This document shows, in pieces, positions 8,177 to 16,111 of a DNA stretch of 64,000 nucleotides. Origin of the DNA: Micromonospora fulviviridis (GTDB taxonomy: Bacteria > Actinomycetota > Actinomycetes > Mycobacteriales > Micromonosporaceae); NCBI RefSeq assembly GCF_014648395.1, contig NZ_BMRA01000002.1, positions 186,001-250,000 of the forward strand, in the 5' to 3' direction. Position 1 is the first letter of the stretch, and every line of letters begins with the position of its first letter. Made by a program: the position numbers and the translations under genes. The notes beneath the pieces are model-generated. The model saw only the letters and a program-made list of their open reading frames with translations. It ran no database searches and was not told where the DNA came from.

Positions 8177-9319
8177 CTAGAGGCCGAGCCCCCGGCCGAT
8201 GATCTCCTTCATGATCTCGGTGGTGCCGCCGTAGATGGTCTGCACCCGGCTGTCCAGCCAGGCCTTCGCCACCGGGTACTCCAGCATGAAGCCGTAGCCG
8301 CCGTGCAGCTGCACGCAGCGGTCGGCGACCTTGTTCTGCAGCTCGGTGGTCCACCACTTGGCCTTCGCGGCGTCGGTCACCGAGAGCCGGCCGGCGTCGT
8401 ACTCGGCCACGCAGTGGTTCACGAAGGTCCGCGCGATGGTGACCTCGGTGTCCAGCTCGGCCAGGAGGAACCGGTTGTGCTGGAACCGCCCGATCGGCCG
8501 GCCGAACGCCTCCCGGGAGCGGGCGTAGTCGAGGGTGAGCGCGAGCAGCTTCTCCGCCGCCGCCACCGCGGCCACCGCGATGCTCAGCCGCTCGCGGGGC
8601 AGGTTGGCCATCAGGTGGTAGAAGCCGTGGTTCTCGGTGCCGATCAGGTTGTCCGCCGGCACCCGGCAGTCGTCGAAGAACAGCTCGGCGGTGTCGTTGG
8701 CCTTCAGGCCGACCTTGGCCAGCCGCCGGCCCCGGCCGAAGCCGGGCGTGCCGGTCTCCACCACGATCAGGCTCACCCCGTGCGCGCCCTGGTCGGGGGC
8801 GGTCTTGGCGACCACCACCACGAGGTCGGCCAGCTCGCCGTTGGTGATGAACGTCTTCTGCCCGTTGAGCACCCAGCTGTCGCCGTCGCGGACCGCGCTC
8901 GTGCGGATGCCGGCCAGGTCGCTGCCCGCGCCGGGCTCGCTCATCGCGATGGCGGTGACCAGGTCGCCGGAGCAGAAGCGCGGCAGCCAGCGCTTGCGCT
9001 GGTCGTCGGTGGTCAGCTCGGTCAGGTACGGGGCCACCACGTCGTTGTGCAGCCCGAAGCCCAGCCCGGTGCAGCCGGCCGCGATGATCTCCTCGTCGAG
9101 CACCGCGTTGAACCGGAAGTCCCGCTGGCCGCCGCCGCCGTACTCGGGGTCCACGTCCATGCCGAGCAGCCCGGCCGCGCCCGCCTTGCGCCACACCTCC
9201 CGGTCGACGATCCCGTCGGCCTCCCAGCGGTCGTGGTGCGGCACGGCCTCCCGGGCGAGGAACTGGCGGCACAGGTCCCGGAACTCCTGGTGGACGGGCT
9301 CGTAGAGATGCTGCTCCAT
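8177..9319 (-). CDS. Acyl-CoA dehydrogenase
   Basis: A 380-residue FAD-dependent acyl-CoA dehydrogenase that introduces the alpha-beta double bond in an acyl-CoA. Present are the substrate/FAD motif AMSEPGAGSDLAGIRTSA, the second signature WVLNGQKTFITNGELADL, the FAD-binding segment LHGGYGFMLEYPVAKAWLDSR and the C-terminal QTIYGGTTEIMKEIIGR, whose Glu is the usual catalytic base. The start MEQHLYEPVHQEF is chosen because it matches the family N-terminus; 20 further upstream codons look unrelated. It resembles long- or medium-chain branched-acid enzymes, but the exact substrate is unknown. Confidence 0.92.
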   Translation of the reverse strand: MEQHLYEPVHQEFRDLCRQFLAREAVPHHDRWEADGIVDREVWRKAGAAGLLGMDVDPEYGGGGQRDFRFNAVLDEEIIAAGCTGLGFGLHNDVVAPYLTELTTDDQRKRWLPRFCSGDLVTAIAMSEPGAGSDLAGIRTSAVRDGDSWVLNGQKTFITNGELADLVVVVAKTAPDQGAHGVSLIVVETGTPGFGRGRRLAKVGLKANDTAELFFDDCRVPADNLIGTENHGFYHLMANLPRERLSIAVAAVAAAEKLLALTLDYARSREAFGRPIGRFQHNRFLLAELDTEVTIARTFVNHCVAEYDAGRLSVTDAAKAKWWTTELQNKVADRCVQLHGGYGFMLEYPVAKAWLDSRVQTIYGGTTEIMKEIIGRGLGL

Positions 9320-9369
9320 GGCGGCCAGTCTGGCACCGCGCACCCGTCCTGCCCAGAGGCGAACCGTGC

Positions 9370-10086
9370 TCAGCTCCACCAGGTGGCGTCGGTGACCGGG
9401 ACGAAGCCGAGCGAGTCGTAGAGCGGTCGGCCGGCGCGCGCCGCGGTGAGCGTCATCGGCACCTCGCCGAGCCGGCCGAGGACGCCGTGCAGCAGCGCCC
9501 GCCCCACGCCCCGGGAGCGGTGCTCGGGCAGGCTGGTCATCCAGTACAGGCCGACCGCCTCGTCCCGCACGGTCAGGCAGGCGCCGGCCGGCTCGCCGCC
9601 CGAGTGGACCAGGAAGAACCGCACCTCGGGCCGGTCCAGCAGGGCGGCCGGGAACGCCTCGCCGGGGCGGCGCGGCCGGAGCGGTTCCAGGGGGAAGCCG
9701 CGCACGATCACGTCCTCGACGGTGTCGAGCTGGTCGGGGCGCTCGACCGGGGTGACCGGCAGGGACGGTGCGGGCAGCGGAGCCGGACGGCGGACCAGCA
9801 CCGGCAGGCTGCGCGGGGTGAGGCCGAGGTCGGTGAGGTCCACCGCGGCGTACTGGTCCTCGACGGTGACCGGGCCGACCCGCCGGCGGACCAGGTCGGC
9901 CAGCGCGGCCCGGTCGTCCGGGGACGGGTCCGGGGCGCGCAGCAGGATCCGCAGCCCGGTGCGGGGGCTGCCGGTCACCGCGAGGAGGCCCGGCCGGCGT
10001 ACCAGCCCGTGGCCCCGGGCCTCGGCGAGGGCCGTCCAGAGGGCGGCGGCGTTGCGCACGGACAGGTCAAGATCAGCGGCGGTCAT
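9370..10086 (-). CDS. GNAT-family N-acetyltransferase
   Basis: A 238-residue protein. The first 110 residues show no clear family. The second half is a GNAT domain with the acetyl-CoA loop HRSRGVGRALLHGVLGRL and a final LYDSLGFVPV segment. The target of acetylation is unknown. The ATG lies exactly six bases after TAGCGT, indicating a leaderless mRNA. It is divergent from the pterin dehydratase fusion at 10180 and ends 50 bases before the acyl-CoA dehydrogenase start. Confidence 0.85.
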   Translation of the reverse strand: MTAADLDLSVRNAAALWTALAEARGHGLVRRPGLLAVTGSPRTGLRILLRAPDPSPDDRAALADLVRRRVGPVTVEDQYAAVDLTDLGLTPRSLPVLVRRPAPLPAPSLPVTPVERPDQLDTVEDVIVRGFPLEPLRPRRPGEAFPAALLDRPEVRFFLVHSGGEPAGACLTVRDEAVGLYWMTSLPEHRSRGVGRALLHGVLGRLGEVPMTLTAARAGRPLYDSLGFVPVTDATWWS

Positions 10087-10098
10087 GCCGCGACGCTA
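10087..10098 (-). promoter_or_regulatory. Leaderless -10 element of the GNAT gene
   Basis: On the minus strand TAGCGT-CGCGGC-ATG: a TAnnnT hexamer (10098-10093) followed by six bases and the start codon. No ribosome-binding site is present. Confidence 0.6.
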
Positions 10099-10179
10099 CG
10101 GCCCGCGCCGTCCGCCGCGCAGGTCCATTCCGCCGCCGTCGCACTGGTCCAGTGCCCCCGGGTACGCCAGCATGGCGGG

Positions 10180-10833
10180 ATGAGCACGCTGACCGGAGCG
10201 CAGATCGCCGACGCCGACCTGGACGGCTGGGCCTATCTGCTCGGCGCCCTGCAGACCCGCATCCGTACGCCGAACTTCGCCGCCGGACTGTCGCTGGTGG
10301 ACGCCATCGGCGCCGAGGCCGAGCGGCGGGACCACCATCCCGACCTGGACCTGCGCTACACCCACGTCGACGTGCGGCTCTGGTCGCACGACGCGGGCGG
10401 GGTCACCGACCGCGACATCCGGCTGGCCCGGGCCATCTCCGCGCTCGCGGCCGAGGCCGGCCTGTCGCCGGCGCACACCGGCGTGTCCCGGCTCGAACTC
10501 GCCCTGGACAGCCCCGACTTCGCCGCCGTGCTGCCGTTCTGGCGGGCGGTGCTGGGGGTGGAGCACCGGGCCGGGCCGGGGCCGGGTGACGAGGTGCGCG
10601 ATCCGGCCGGCGCGCTGCCCACGGTGTGGTTCCAGGAGTCCGGGCGGGACGAGCCCCGCCAGCGCTGGCACCCCGACGTGTGGGTCGACCCGGCCGAGGT
10701 CCAGCCGCGCATCGAGGCCGCGCTCGCCGCCGGCGGGACGCTGGTCAGCGACGCGGAGGCACCGCACTTCTGGGTGCTCGCCGACTCCGACGGCAACCGG
10801 GTCTGCCTCTGCACCTGGCAGGGGCGCGACTGA
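10180..10833 (+). CDS. 4a-hydroxytetrahydrobiopterin dehydratase fused to a VOC domain
   Basis: A 217-residue two-domain protein. Residues 1-95 form a pterin-4a-carbinolamine dehydratase domain with the signature RRDHHPDLDLRYTHVDVRLWSHDAGGVTDRD. Residues about 105-217 are a glyoxalase/VOC (double beta-alpha-beta) domain with RLELALDSPDFAAVLPFWRAVLGVEH and a terminal DSDGNRVCLCTW. The first domain normally recycles oxidised pterin cofactor of aromatic amino-acid hydroxylases; no hydroxylase lies nearby. The role of the VOC half is unknown. ATG at 10180 is chosen at the family start; the ribosome-binding site is weak. It converges on the UdgX gene with three bases between the stops. Confidence 0.85.
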   Translation: MSTLTGAQIADADLDGWAYLLGALQTRIRTPNFAAGLSLVDAIGAEAERRDHHPDLDLRYTHVDVRLWSHDAGGVTDRDIRLARAISALAAEAGLSPAHTGVSRLELALDSPDFAAVLPFWRAVLGVEHRAGPGPGDEVRDPAGALPTVWFQESGRDEPRQRWHPDVWVDPAEVQPRIEAALAAGGTLVSDAEAPHFWVLADSDGNRVCLCTWQGRD

Positions 10834-10836
10834 GCC

Positions 10837-11535
10837 TCAGCGCAGCGCGCGGGCGGCCACCTTCAGGTCCTTGACGAGCCCGTCGTACGCGACGTCCTGG
10901 TTCTCGGCGCGCAGCACCGCGGACGGGTGGATGGTGGCCAGCAGCCGGGCCGCCGGGGCGTCGGCGACCGTGCCGGCGCTGTCCACCGGGACCCGGGCGA
11001 AGTCCTCCGGGTGCTGGGCGGCGGCCGGCCACGGCATCAGCTCGCCGCGCTGCTTCGTGACCCGGAAGGTCGGGCCGAGCAGGGCCTTGGCGGCGGTGGC
11101 GCCGAGCACCACCACGATCTCCGGGTGGAGCCGGGCGAACTCGGCCACCAGCCAGGGCCGGCAGGCGGTGATGTGCACCCGGTCCGGCGTCTGGTGGATC
11201 CGCCGCTTGCCGCGCAGCTCGAAGCGGAAGTGCTTGACGGCGTTGGTGAGGTAGATGTGGCCGGGGTCGATGCCGGCGTCGTCCACCGCCTTGCGCAGCA
11301 GCCGGCCGGCCGGGCCGACGAACGGCAGCCCCTTCTGGTCCTCCATGTCGCCGGGCTGTTCCCCGACGAGGACCACCCGGGCGCTCTCGTCGCCGCGGCC
11401 GAACACCGTCTGCGAGGCGTCCCGGTAGAGCTCGCAGCCCTGGCAGCCGGCCGCGGCGGCGCGCAGCTCGTCGATCGTGTCCGCCTGCGGCGGGATGAAC
11501 TCCTGGGCTCCGGGGGCGCTCTCGGTCTCGGCCAT
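10837..11535 (-). CDS. udgX: UdgX-type uracil-DNA glycosylase
   Basis: A 232-residue protein related to family 4 uracil-DNA glycosylases. Motif GEQPGD is at residues 58-63 and the UdgX signature KRRIH at 110-114. In Mycobacterium smegmatis UdgX the histidine of this signature becomes covalently bound to the uracil-DNA site (established for the family). A late motif ATIHPSAVLR is also present. Iron-sulphur ligands: only three cysteines exist (C31, C34, C125); the position where family 4 has VKCRP reads VKHFR (H102). The ATG at 11535 is preferred: an AT-rich TATATAAAG ends just before it, while the longer 11562 start would overlap that element. Confidence 0.9.
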   Translation of the reverse strand: MAETESAPGAQEFIPPQADTIDELRAAAAGCQGCELYRDASQTVFGRGDESARVVLVGEQPGDMEDQKGLPFVGPAGRLLRKAVDDAGIDPGHIYLTNAVKHFRFELRGKRRIHQTPDRVHITACRPWLVAEFARLHPEIVVVLGATAAKALLGPTFRVTKQRGELMPWPAAAQHPEDFARVPVDSAGTVADAPAARLLATIHPSAVLRAENQDVAYDGLVKDLKVAARALR

Positions 11536-11588
11536 CCCTGCTTTATATACCGGTTTCGGCATCGACGCCGGATGCGCCCGGGGCCGGG

Positions 11589-11708
11589 TCAGTATCCGGA
11601 GCCGCCGCCACCGCCGCGCGAGGCCAGCGCGATCGCGATGATCACCAGGATGATCACCACCGCCGCCACGCCGATCCAGAGACCGGTTCGGGATCCGTTC
11701 GAAGCCAT
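11589..11708 (-). CDS. 39-residue single-pass membrane peptide
   Basis: A very short gene with a strong GGAGGT seven bases before its ATG. The peptide is MASNGSRTGLWIGVAA, then a hydrophobic segment of Val/Ile/Leu/Ala to about residue 29, then a short tail ending RGGGGGSGY. One transmembrane helix is clear; the function is unknown. It lies between the MocR regulator and UdgX on the same strand, with its own spacing on both sides, so it may be a separate or distal member of that unit. Confidence 0.7.
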   Translation of the reverse strand: MASNGSRTGLWIGVAAVVIILVIIAIALASRGGGGGSGY

Positions 11709-11761
11709 GGTTCGCACCTCCGGGCCGCGGTTACCCGCCGGCGACCGGGCCATGCCACGGC

Positions 11762-13099
11762 TCAGGCGCTGAAGCCGGCGGGCGACGGCCGGACCGCGCG
11801 GGCCACGGCGTCGGCGAGCGGGCCGAGGTCGGCCTCGTCGAGCGTGCTGACGGTGATCCGCACGCCGGGCGCCGCGGCGATCCGGTTCAGCGCGCCGGGG
11901 GCCACCGACCAGCCGGCGTCCCGCAGGGCGGTGACCGCGACCGTCTCGTCCGGCACCGGCACCCAGACGTTGATGCCGGTCCGCCCGTGGGCGGCCAGCC
12001 CGCGCGCCGCGAGGGCGTCGACCAGCCCGTCGCGCCGCCGCTCGTAGCTCTCCGCCGCGCGGCCCACGAGGTCGGCGGTGGCGGGGTCGCGCCAGAGCGA
12101 CAGGACCAGCCGTTGCAGCACGGTGGAGACCCAGCCGGCGCCGACCCGGGACCGGCCGGCCACCCGGGCCACGGTGGCCTCGTCGCCGGCCAGCACGGCG
12201 AGCCGCAGGTCCGGGCCGTAGGGCTTGCTCACCGACCGGACGAAGGCCCACGCGGGGGTCGCCCCGGCGAGCGGGTGCAGGGGTACGCGGGCCAGCTCGG
12301 CCGCGTGGTCGTCCTCGATCAGCAGCAGGTCGGCGCGGCCGGCGAGGAGCGTACGCAGCTCGGCGGCCCGGTCGGCGGAGACCGCGGCGCCGGTGGGGTT
12401 CTGGGCCCGGCTGGTGACGATCAGCGCGCGGGCCCCGGCGGCCAGCGCGGCCCGGACCCCGGGCGCGGTGGGGCCCTCGTCGTCCACCGGCACCCCGATG
12501 GCGCGCAGCCCGAGCGCGGCGAGCAGGTCGAGCAGGTTGGCCCAGCCGGGGTCCTCGACGGCCACCGCGTCGCCGGGGCGCAGGTGGGCGGCGAGCAGCC
12601 GTTCGATGCCGTCGAGCGCGCCACCGGTCACGGTGATCTCGTCGGCCGGCACCCCGTCGGCGGCGAGCCGGTCCCGGGCGGCGGCGGCCAGCTCGGGCAG
12701 GACGGCGTCGGCCGCGTATCCGCCGGGTGCGCGGAACTCGGTGGCGAGCGCGGCCAGGTGCGGGCCGAGTGGCGGCAGCAGCCGGCTGTCGGGATTGCCG
12801 GCGGAGAGGTTGCGGCCGCCGGGCAGCGGCGGGGGCATCAGCGCGGAGCGGCGGCTCGCCACGGGCGGGCGGGGGCGGACCCGGGTGCCGTGCCGGCCGG
12901 CGGTGACGACCAGGCCGCGCTGCCGCAGCTCCTGGTACGCCTTCGCGACGGTGGCCGGGCTGACGCCGAGCTCGACGGCGAGGGCGCGGACGGCGGGCAG
13001 GGCGGCGCCCGGGGCGAGGTCACCGGCGCGGATGCCGGTTTCCACGCTCGCCGAAATCGCCGCCGACGAGGAGCCGCTGATCTGATAACGTGCTGCCAC
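11762..13099 (-). CDS. MocR-family transcriptional regulator (GntR-aminotransferase fusion)
   Basis: A 445-residue regulator. An N-terminal GntR winged helix (about residues 10-75) contains GAALPAVRALAVELGVSPATVAKAYQELRQRGLV. A fold-type-I aminotransferase domain follows, with TGGALDGIERLL, SRAQNPTGAAV and the PLP-lysine region FVRSVSKPYGPDLRLAVL. MocR proteins use PLP or an amine ligand as effector (family knowledge) and often control a divergent gene. Here the divergent gene is a PPOX-GNAT fusion 37 bases away. The start is GTG at 13099, nine bases after TACAAT, so the mRNA is near-leaderless. Confidence 0.9.
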   Translation of the reverse strand: MAARYQISGSSSAAISASVETGIRAGDLAPGAALPAVRALAVELGVSPATVAKAYQELRQRGLVVTAGRHGTRVRPRPPVASRRSALMPPPLPGGRNLSAGNPDSRLLPPLGPHLAALATEFRAPGGYAADAVLPELAAAARDRLAADGVPADEITVTGGALDGIERLLAAHLRPGDAVAVEDPGWANLLDLLAALGLRAIGVPVDDEGPTAPGVRAALAAGARALIVTSRAQNPTGAAVSADRAAELRTLLAGRADLLLIEDDHAAELARVPLHPLAGATPAWAFVRSVSKPYGPDLRLAVLAGDEATVARVAGRSRVGAGWVSTVLQRLVLSLWRDPATADLVGRAAESYERRRDGLVDALAARGLAAHGRTGINVWVPVPDETVAVTALRDAGWSVAPGALNRIAAAPGVRITVSTLDEADLGPLADAVARAVRPSPAGFSA

Positions 13100-13136
13100 A
13101 GTTCGGAGATTGTACTAGCACGAAGGTGGATGTCGC
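13100..13136. promoter_or_regulatory. Divergent control region between mocR and the PPOX-GNAT gene
   Basis: Only 37 bases separate the two start codons. On the minus strand TACAAT (13114-13109) is a good -10 for the regulator. On the plus strand AAGGTGG (13124-13130) is the ribosome-binding site of the fusion gene. The two promoters must overlap, so one MocR dimer bound here could control both (inference). Confidence 0.6.
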
Positions 13137-14384
13137 ATGTACCCCCCGACCGAACGGACCACCGCCACCCGAATGCGGGCCCGGATGAGCTACGACGAGG
13201 CCGCCGCCCACGCCGTGCTGGACGAGGCGTACCACTGCACGCTCGGGTTCACCGTGGACGGCGAGCCGCGACTGCTGCCCACCCTGCACGTCCGCGTCGG
13301 CGACACCCTCTACCTGCACGGCTCCACCGGCAGCCGGCCGCTGCTCGCCGCCCGCGACGACGCCGGGCTGCCGATCTGCGTCGCGGTGACCCTGCTCGAC
13401 GGCCTGGTCTTCGCCCGTTCGCAGTTCAACCACAGCGCGAACTACCGGTCCGTGGTCGCCCACGGCACCGCCCACCTGGTCACCGACGAGCGGGAGAAGC
13501 TCGCCGTGCTCACCGCGCTGGTGGAGAAGGTGGCCGCCGGGCGCAGCACGGACAGCCGCCCGCCGAGCCGGCGCGAGCTGGCCGAGACCGCCGTGCTGGC
13601 GCTGCCGCTGCGCGAGGTGTCGGTCCGCGCCCGGGCCGCCGGGGCCGACGACGATCCCGTCGACCTCGACCTGCCGCACTGGGCGGGGGTGGTGCCGCTG
13701 CGGCTCGTCCCGGGCGTGCCGGAGCCGGCAGCCGGGGTGACCGCGCCGGTGCCCGCGTACCTGCGGCCGGCCCCGTCGCCCTGGCTGGAGCCGGTGGTGC
13801 TGCGCGGCGACCACGTGGTGCTGGAGCCGCTCGACGAGTCCCACGCCGAGGAGCTGTACGCCGCCCTCGACGACGAGGAGGTCTGGCGGTACGTCGGCAC
13901 TCCGCGCCCGGGCGGCGTCGAGGAGATGGCGGCCTACGTCCGGTCGGCGTTGGACGCCCACCGGCGCGGGGTGCGGATGCCCTGGGTGCAGCGCTGCGCG
14001 GTCACCGGCGCGGTGGTCGGCACCACCTCCTACTACCAGCCGGACCCGGACCTGCGGACCGTGGAGATCGGCTACACCCAGCTCGGCCGGCCGTGGTGGC
14101 GCACCGGGATCAACACCGAGGCGAAGCTGCTGCTGCTCACCCGGGCCTTCGAGGAGCTGGACGCCATCCGGGTCACCTGGCAGACCAGCTCGCTCAACGA
14201 GCGCTCGCAGCGGGCCATCGAGCGGCTCGGCGCGGTCCGGGAGGGGACCCTGCGGTCCAACCGGCGGCGCGCCGACGGCACCTGGCGGGAGTCCGCGCTC
14301 TACTCGATGCTCGCCTCGGAGTGGCCAAACGCACAGGTCACCCTGCGGGAACGGCTTCGCCCGGCGGTGCCCGCGGCGTCATGA
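13137..14384 (+). CDS. PPOX-type flavin-binding domain fused to a GNAT acetyltransferase
   Basis: A 415-residue fusion. Residues about 10-195 form a pyridoxamine-5'-phosphate-oxidase-like split barrel (nitroimidazole-resistance/NimA type) with YHCTLGFTVDGEPRLLPTLHVRVGDTLYLHGSTGS. Residues about 220-405 form a RimJ/RimL-type GNAT domain with LEPLDESHAEELYAAL, EIGYTQLGRPWWRTGINTEAKLLLL and NERSQRAIERLGAVREG. The substrate is unknown. The divergent MocR regulator suggests a link to PLP or amine metabolism (inference). The downstream LysE exporter overlaps by four bases, so export of an acetylated or modified amine is a plausible joint role. Confidence 0.87.
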   Translation: MYPPTERTTATRMRARMSYDEAAAHAVLDEAYHCTLGFTVDGEPRLLPTLHVRVGDTLYLHGSTGSRPLLAARDDAGLPICVAVTLLDGLVFARSQFNHSANYRSVVAHGTAHLVTDEREKLAVLTALVEKVAAGRSTDSRPPSRRELAETAVLALPLREVSVRARAAGADDDPVDLDLPHWAGVVPLRLVPGVPEPAAGVTAPVPAYLRPAPSPWLEPVVLRGDHVVLEPLDESHAEELYAALDDEEVWRYVGTPRPGGVEEMAAYVRSALDAHRRGVRMPWVQRCAVTGAVVGTTSYYQPDPDLRTVEIGYTQLGRPWWRTGINTEAKLLLLTRAFEELDAIRVTWQTSSLNERSQRAIERLGAVREGTLRSNRRRADGTWRESALYSMLASEWPNAQVTLRERLRPAVPAAS

Positions 14385-15049
14385 TGACCGGCGTGCTGGG
14401 GATCACCGACATCTGGACGTACGTGCTGGGCACCGTGGCGATCGTGCTGCTACCCGGGCCGAACTCGCTCTTCGTGCTCTCCACGGCGGCGCGCCGTGGC
14501 GTGGCGGCCGGCTACCGGGCCGCCGGAGGCGTGTTCGTCGGCGACTCGGTGCTGATGTTCCTCTCCGCCGCCGGGGTGGCGTCGCTGCTCAAGGCGTACC
14601 CGGCGCTCTTCCTCGTGATCAAGTACGCCGGCGCCGCGTACCTCGGGTGGTTGGGCCTGGCCATGCTGCGCGGCGCCTGGCGGCGCTGGCGCGACCGCAA
14701 CGACCCGGCGACGCCGCGGCTGATCGACGCGGCGGAGCCGGCGGCGGTGCGCAGCCCGTTCCGGCGGGCGCTGGTGATCAGCCTGCTCAACCCGAAGGCG
14801 ATCCTCTTCTTCATCTCCTTCTTCATCCAGTTCGTCGACCCCGGGTACGCCTGGCCGGCGCTGTCCTTCCTGCTGCTCGGCCTGATCGCCCAGGTGACCA
14901 GCGCGCTCTACCTGACCGCGCTGATCCTCACCGGCACCTTCCTGGCCGCCCAGTTCCACCGCCGGCAACGGCTCGCCGCGACGGGCACCACGGCCGTCGC
15001 GGTGCTCTTCCTCGGCTTCAGCCTGAAACTCGCCACCGCCTCGGTCTGA
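14381..15049 (+). CDS. LysE/RhtB-family exporter (LeuE-like)
   Basis: A 222-residue membrane protein with about six hydrophobic segments. Family motifs are VLLPGPNSLFVLSTAARRGVAAGYRAAGG near the N-terminus and SLLNPKAILFFISFFIQF in the middle. These proteins export amino acids or derivatives such as leucine, threonine or homoserine lactone. Its ATG overlaps the stop of the PPOX-GNAT gene (ATGA), so the two are translationally coupled and probably MocR-controlled. A second in-frame ATG follows at once; either may be used. Confidence 0.88.
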   Translation: MMTGVLGITDIWTYVLGTVAIVLLPGPNSLFVLSTAARRGVAAGYRAAGGVFVGDSVLMFLSAAGVASLLKAYPALFLVIKYAGAAYLGWLGLAMLRGAWRRWRDRNDPATPRLIDAAEPAAVRSPFRRALVISLLNPKAILFFISFFIQFVDPGYAWPALSFLLLGLIAQVTSALYLTALILTGTFLAAQFHRRQRLAATGTTAVAVLFLGFSLKLATASV

Positions 15050-15065
15050 CCCGCGACGGCCCCGC

Positions 15066-15992
15066 TCAGGTGCCGTCGCCGCCACCGCCGCCGCCGACGC
15101 CCGCGCCGCCGGCCGTGCCGCCGAGACCGTAGCCGGGGGCGACGGGCTCGTCGGGCGGGCGGCTGACGTGCGCGGACTCGCTGATCTTGGCGGACCAGTC
15201 GGCGTGCGCGGCGGCCGCCGCGTGCCGGTCGATGGCGTGCCGCAGCCAGCCGTCCACGGTGGCCACCCAGTCGCGCCGGTCGGCCCCCGCGTGCCAGGCC
15301 CGGAACCGGCTGATGCTCTGGTGGGTGATCCCGGCCAGGGAGAGCCGGCGGTCCATCCAGAGCAGCACCTCCAGCCCCGCCGCGTTCGTCACGAAGATCA
15401 CCTCCAGTTCGGTGATCGGGCCGGCGTAGAGCGGGGCCACCCAGTAGCCCAGCCGCTGGTGGAACGGGAGCGCCTGCTCCACCCCGGGCAGCCGCCCCTG
15501 CTGGAGCCCGGCCTGCCGCATGACGAAGCCGAGGGTCTCCAGCGCGGCGAGGACGTGCTGCTGGGTGGGGATCGGGTGCACGAACACCGGCACCATGGCG
15601 CCCTGGTCCAGGTCCGGGTCGACGGACACCTCGGTACGCAGCCCGGTGCGCAGGCTCATCAGCGGAACCCCGCCGAAGATCGTCACCGGGGTCTCCCACG
15701 GCAGCGGGATCGCGAAGTCCACCGCCCGCCGCCGGTCCGCCGGCACCACGAACCGGCCGGCGATCGGCACCTGGTGGTACTGGACCAGCCGGCGGGGCGA
15801 CTCCGGGTCCTCCGGCTCGACCTGGGCGACCAGGCCGAGCCGGATGTGCCGGACGGCGACGTCGTTGCCGCCGGCGGCCAGGGTGACCCGGCCGGGCAGG
15901 CGCAGGCCGGGGCGGGTGCTCGGGTTGGGCAGCGTGGTGCTCACCGACAGCCCGGTCCACACGGACTCCGACGACACCCCGGTCAGCCGCAT
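15066..15992 (-). CDS. SpoOM-like (arrestin-fold) protein
   Basis: A 308-residue protein resembling the sporulation-control protein SpoOM. The N-terminal two-thirds has the arrestin-like beta pattern GRVTLAAGGNDVAVRHIRLGLVAQVE and VPIAGRFVVPADRRRAVDFAIPLPWETPVTIFGG. The C-terminus is a Gly-rich tail after about residue 285 (consecutive Gly codons near 15070-15110). The role in actinobacteria is unclear; the Bacillus homologue modulates sporulation entry. The start is uncertain: a GTG ten codons downstream (VWTGLSV) is an alternative. It converges on the LysE gene with a 16-base gap that holds no hairpin. Confidence 0.75.
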   Translation of the reverse strand: MRLTGVSSESVWTGLSVSTTLPNPSTRPGLRLPGRVTLAAGGNDVAVRHIRLGLVAQVEPEDPESPRRLVQYHQVPIAGRFVVPADRRRAVDFAIPLPWETPVTIFGGVPLMSLRTGLRTEVSVDPDLDQGAMVPVFVHPIPTQQHVLAALETLGFVMRQAGLQQGRLPGVEQALPFHQRLGYWVAPLYAGPITELEVIFVTNAAGLEVLLWMDRRLSLAGITHQSISRFRAWHAGADRRDWVATVDGWLRHAIDRHAAAAAHADWSAKISESAHVSRPPDEPVAPGYGLGGTAGGAGVGGGGGGDGT

Positions 15993-16047
15993 GCCGCCGG
16001 CATTCCCGCTGCCCGCTCCCCCATTCGCCGCCCGCGGCTCACGGTGT

Positions 16048-16087
16048 GGGTGCGTCTGTTGTCGCTGGAGCGACAACAGACGCACCC
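16048..16087. terminator. Long perfect hairpin, 17-bp stem
   Basis: GGGTGCGTCTGTTGTCG / CGACAACAGACGCACCC around the loop CTGGAG. It is 24 bases past the stop of the CNNM gene at 16112 and upstream of the SpoOM-like gene, so it most likely ends the CNNM operon. The stem is longer and less GC-rich than the other terminators here. Confidence 0.75.
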
Positions 16088-16111
16088 GAAGCGGCTCCGG
16101 AGAGCGGGGCG

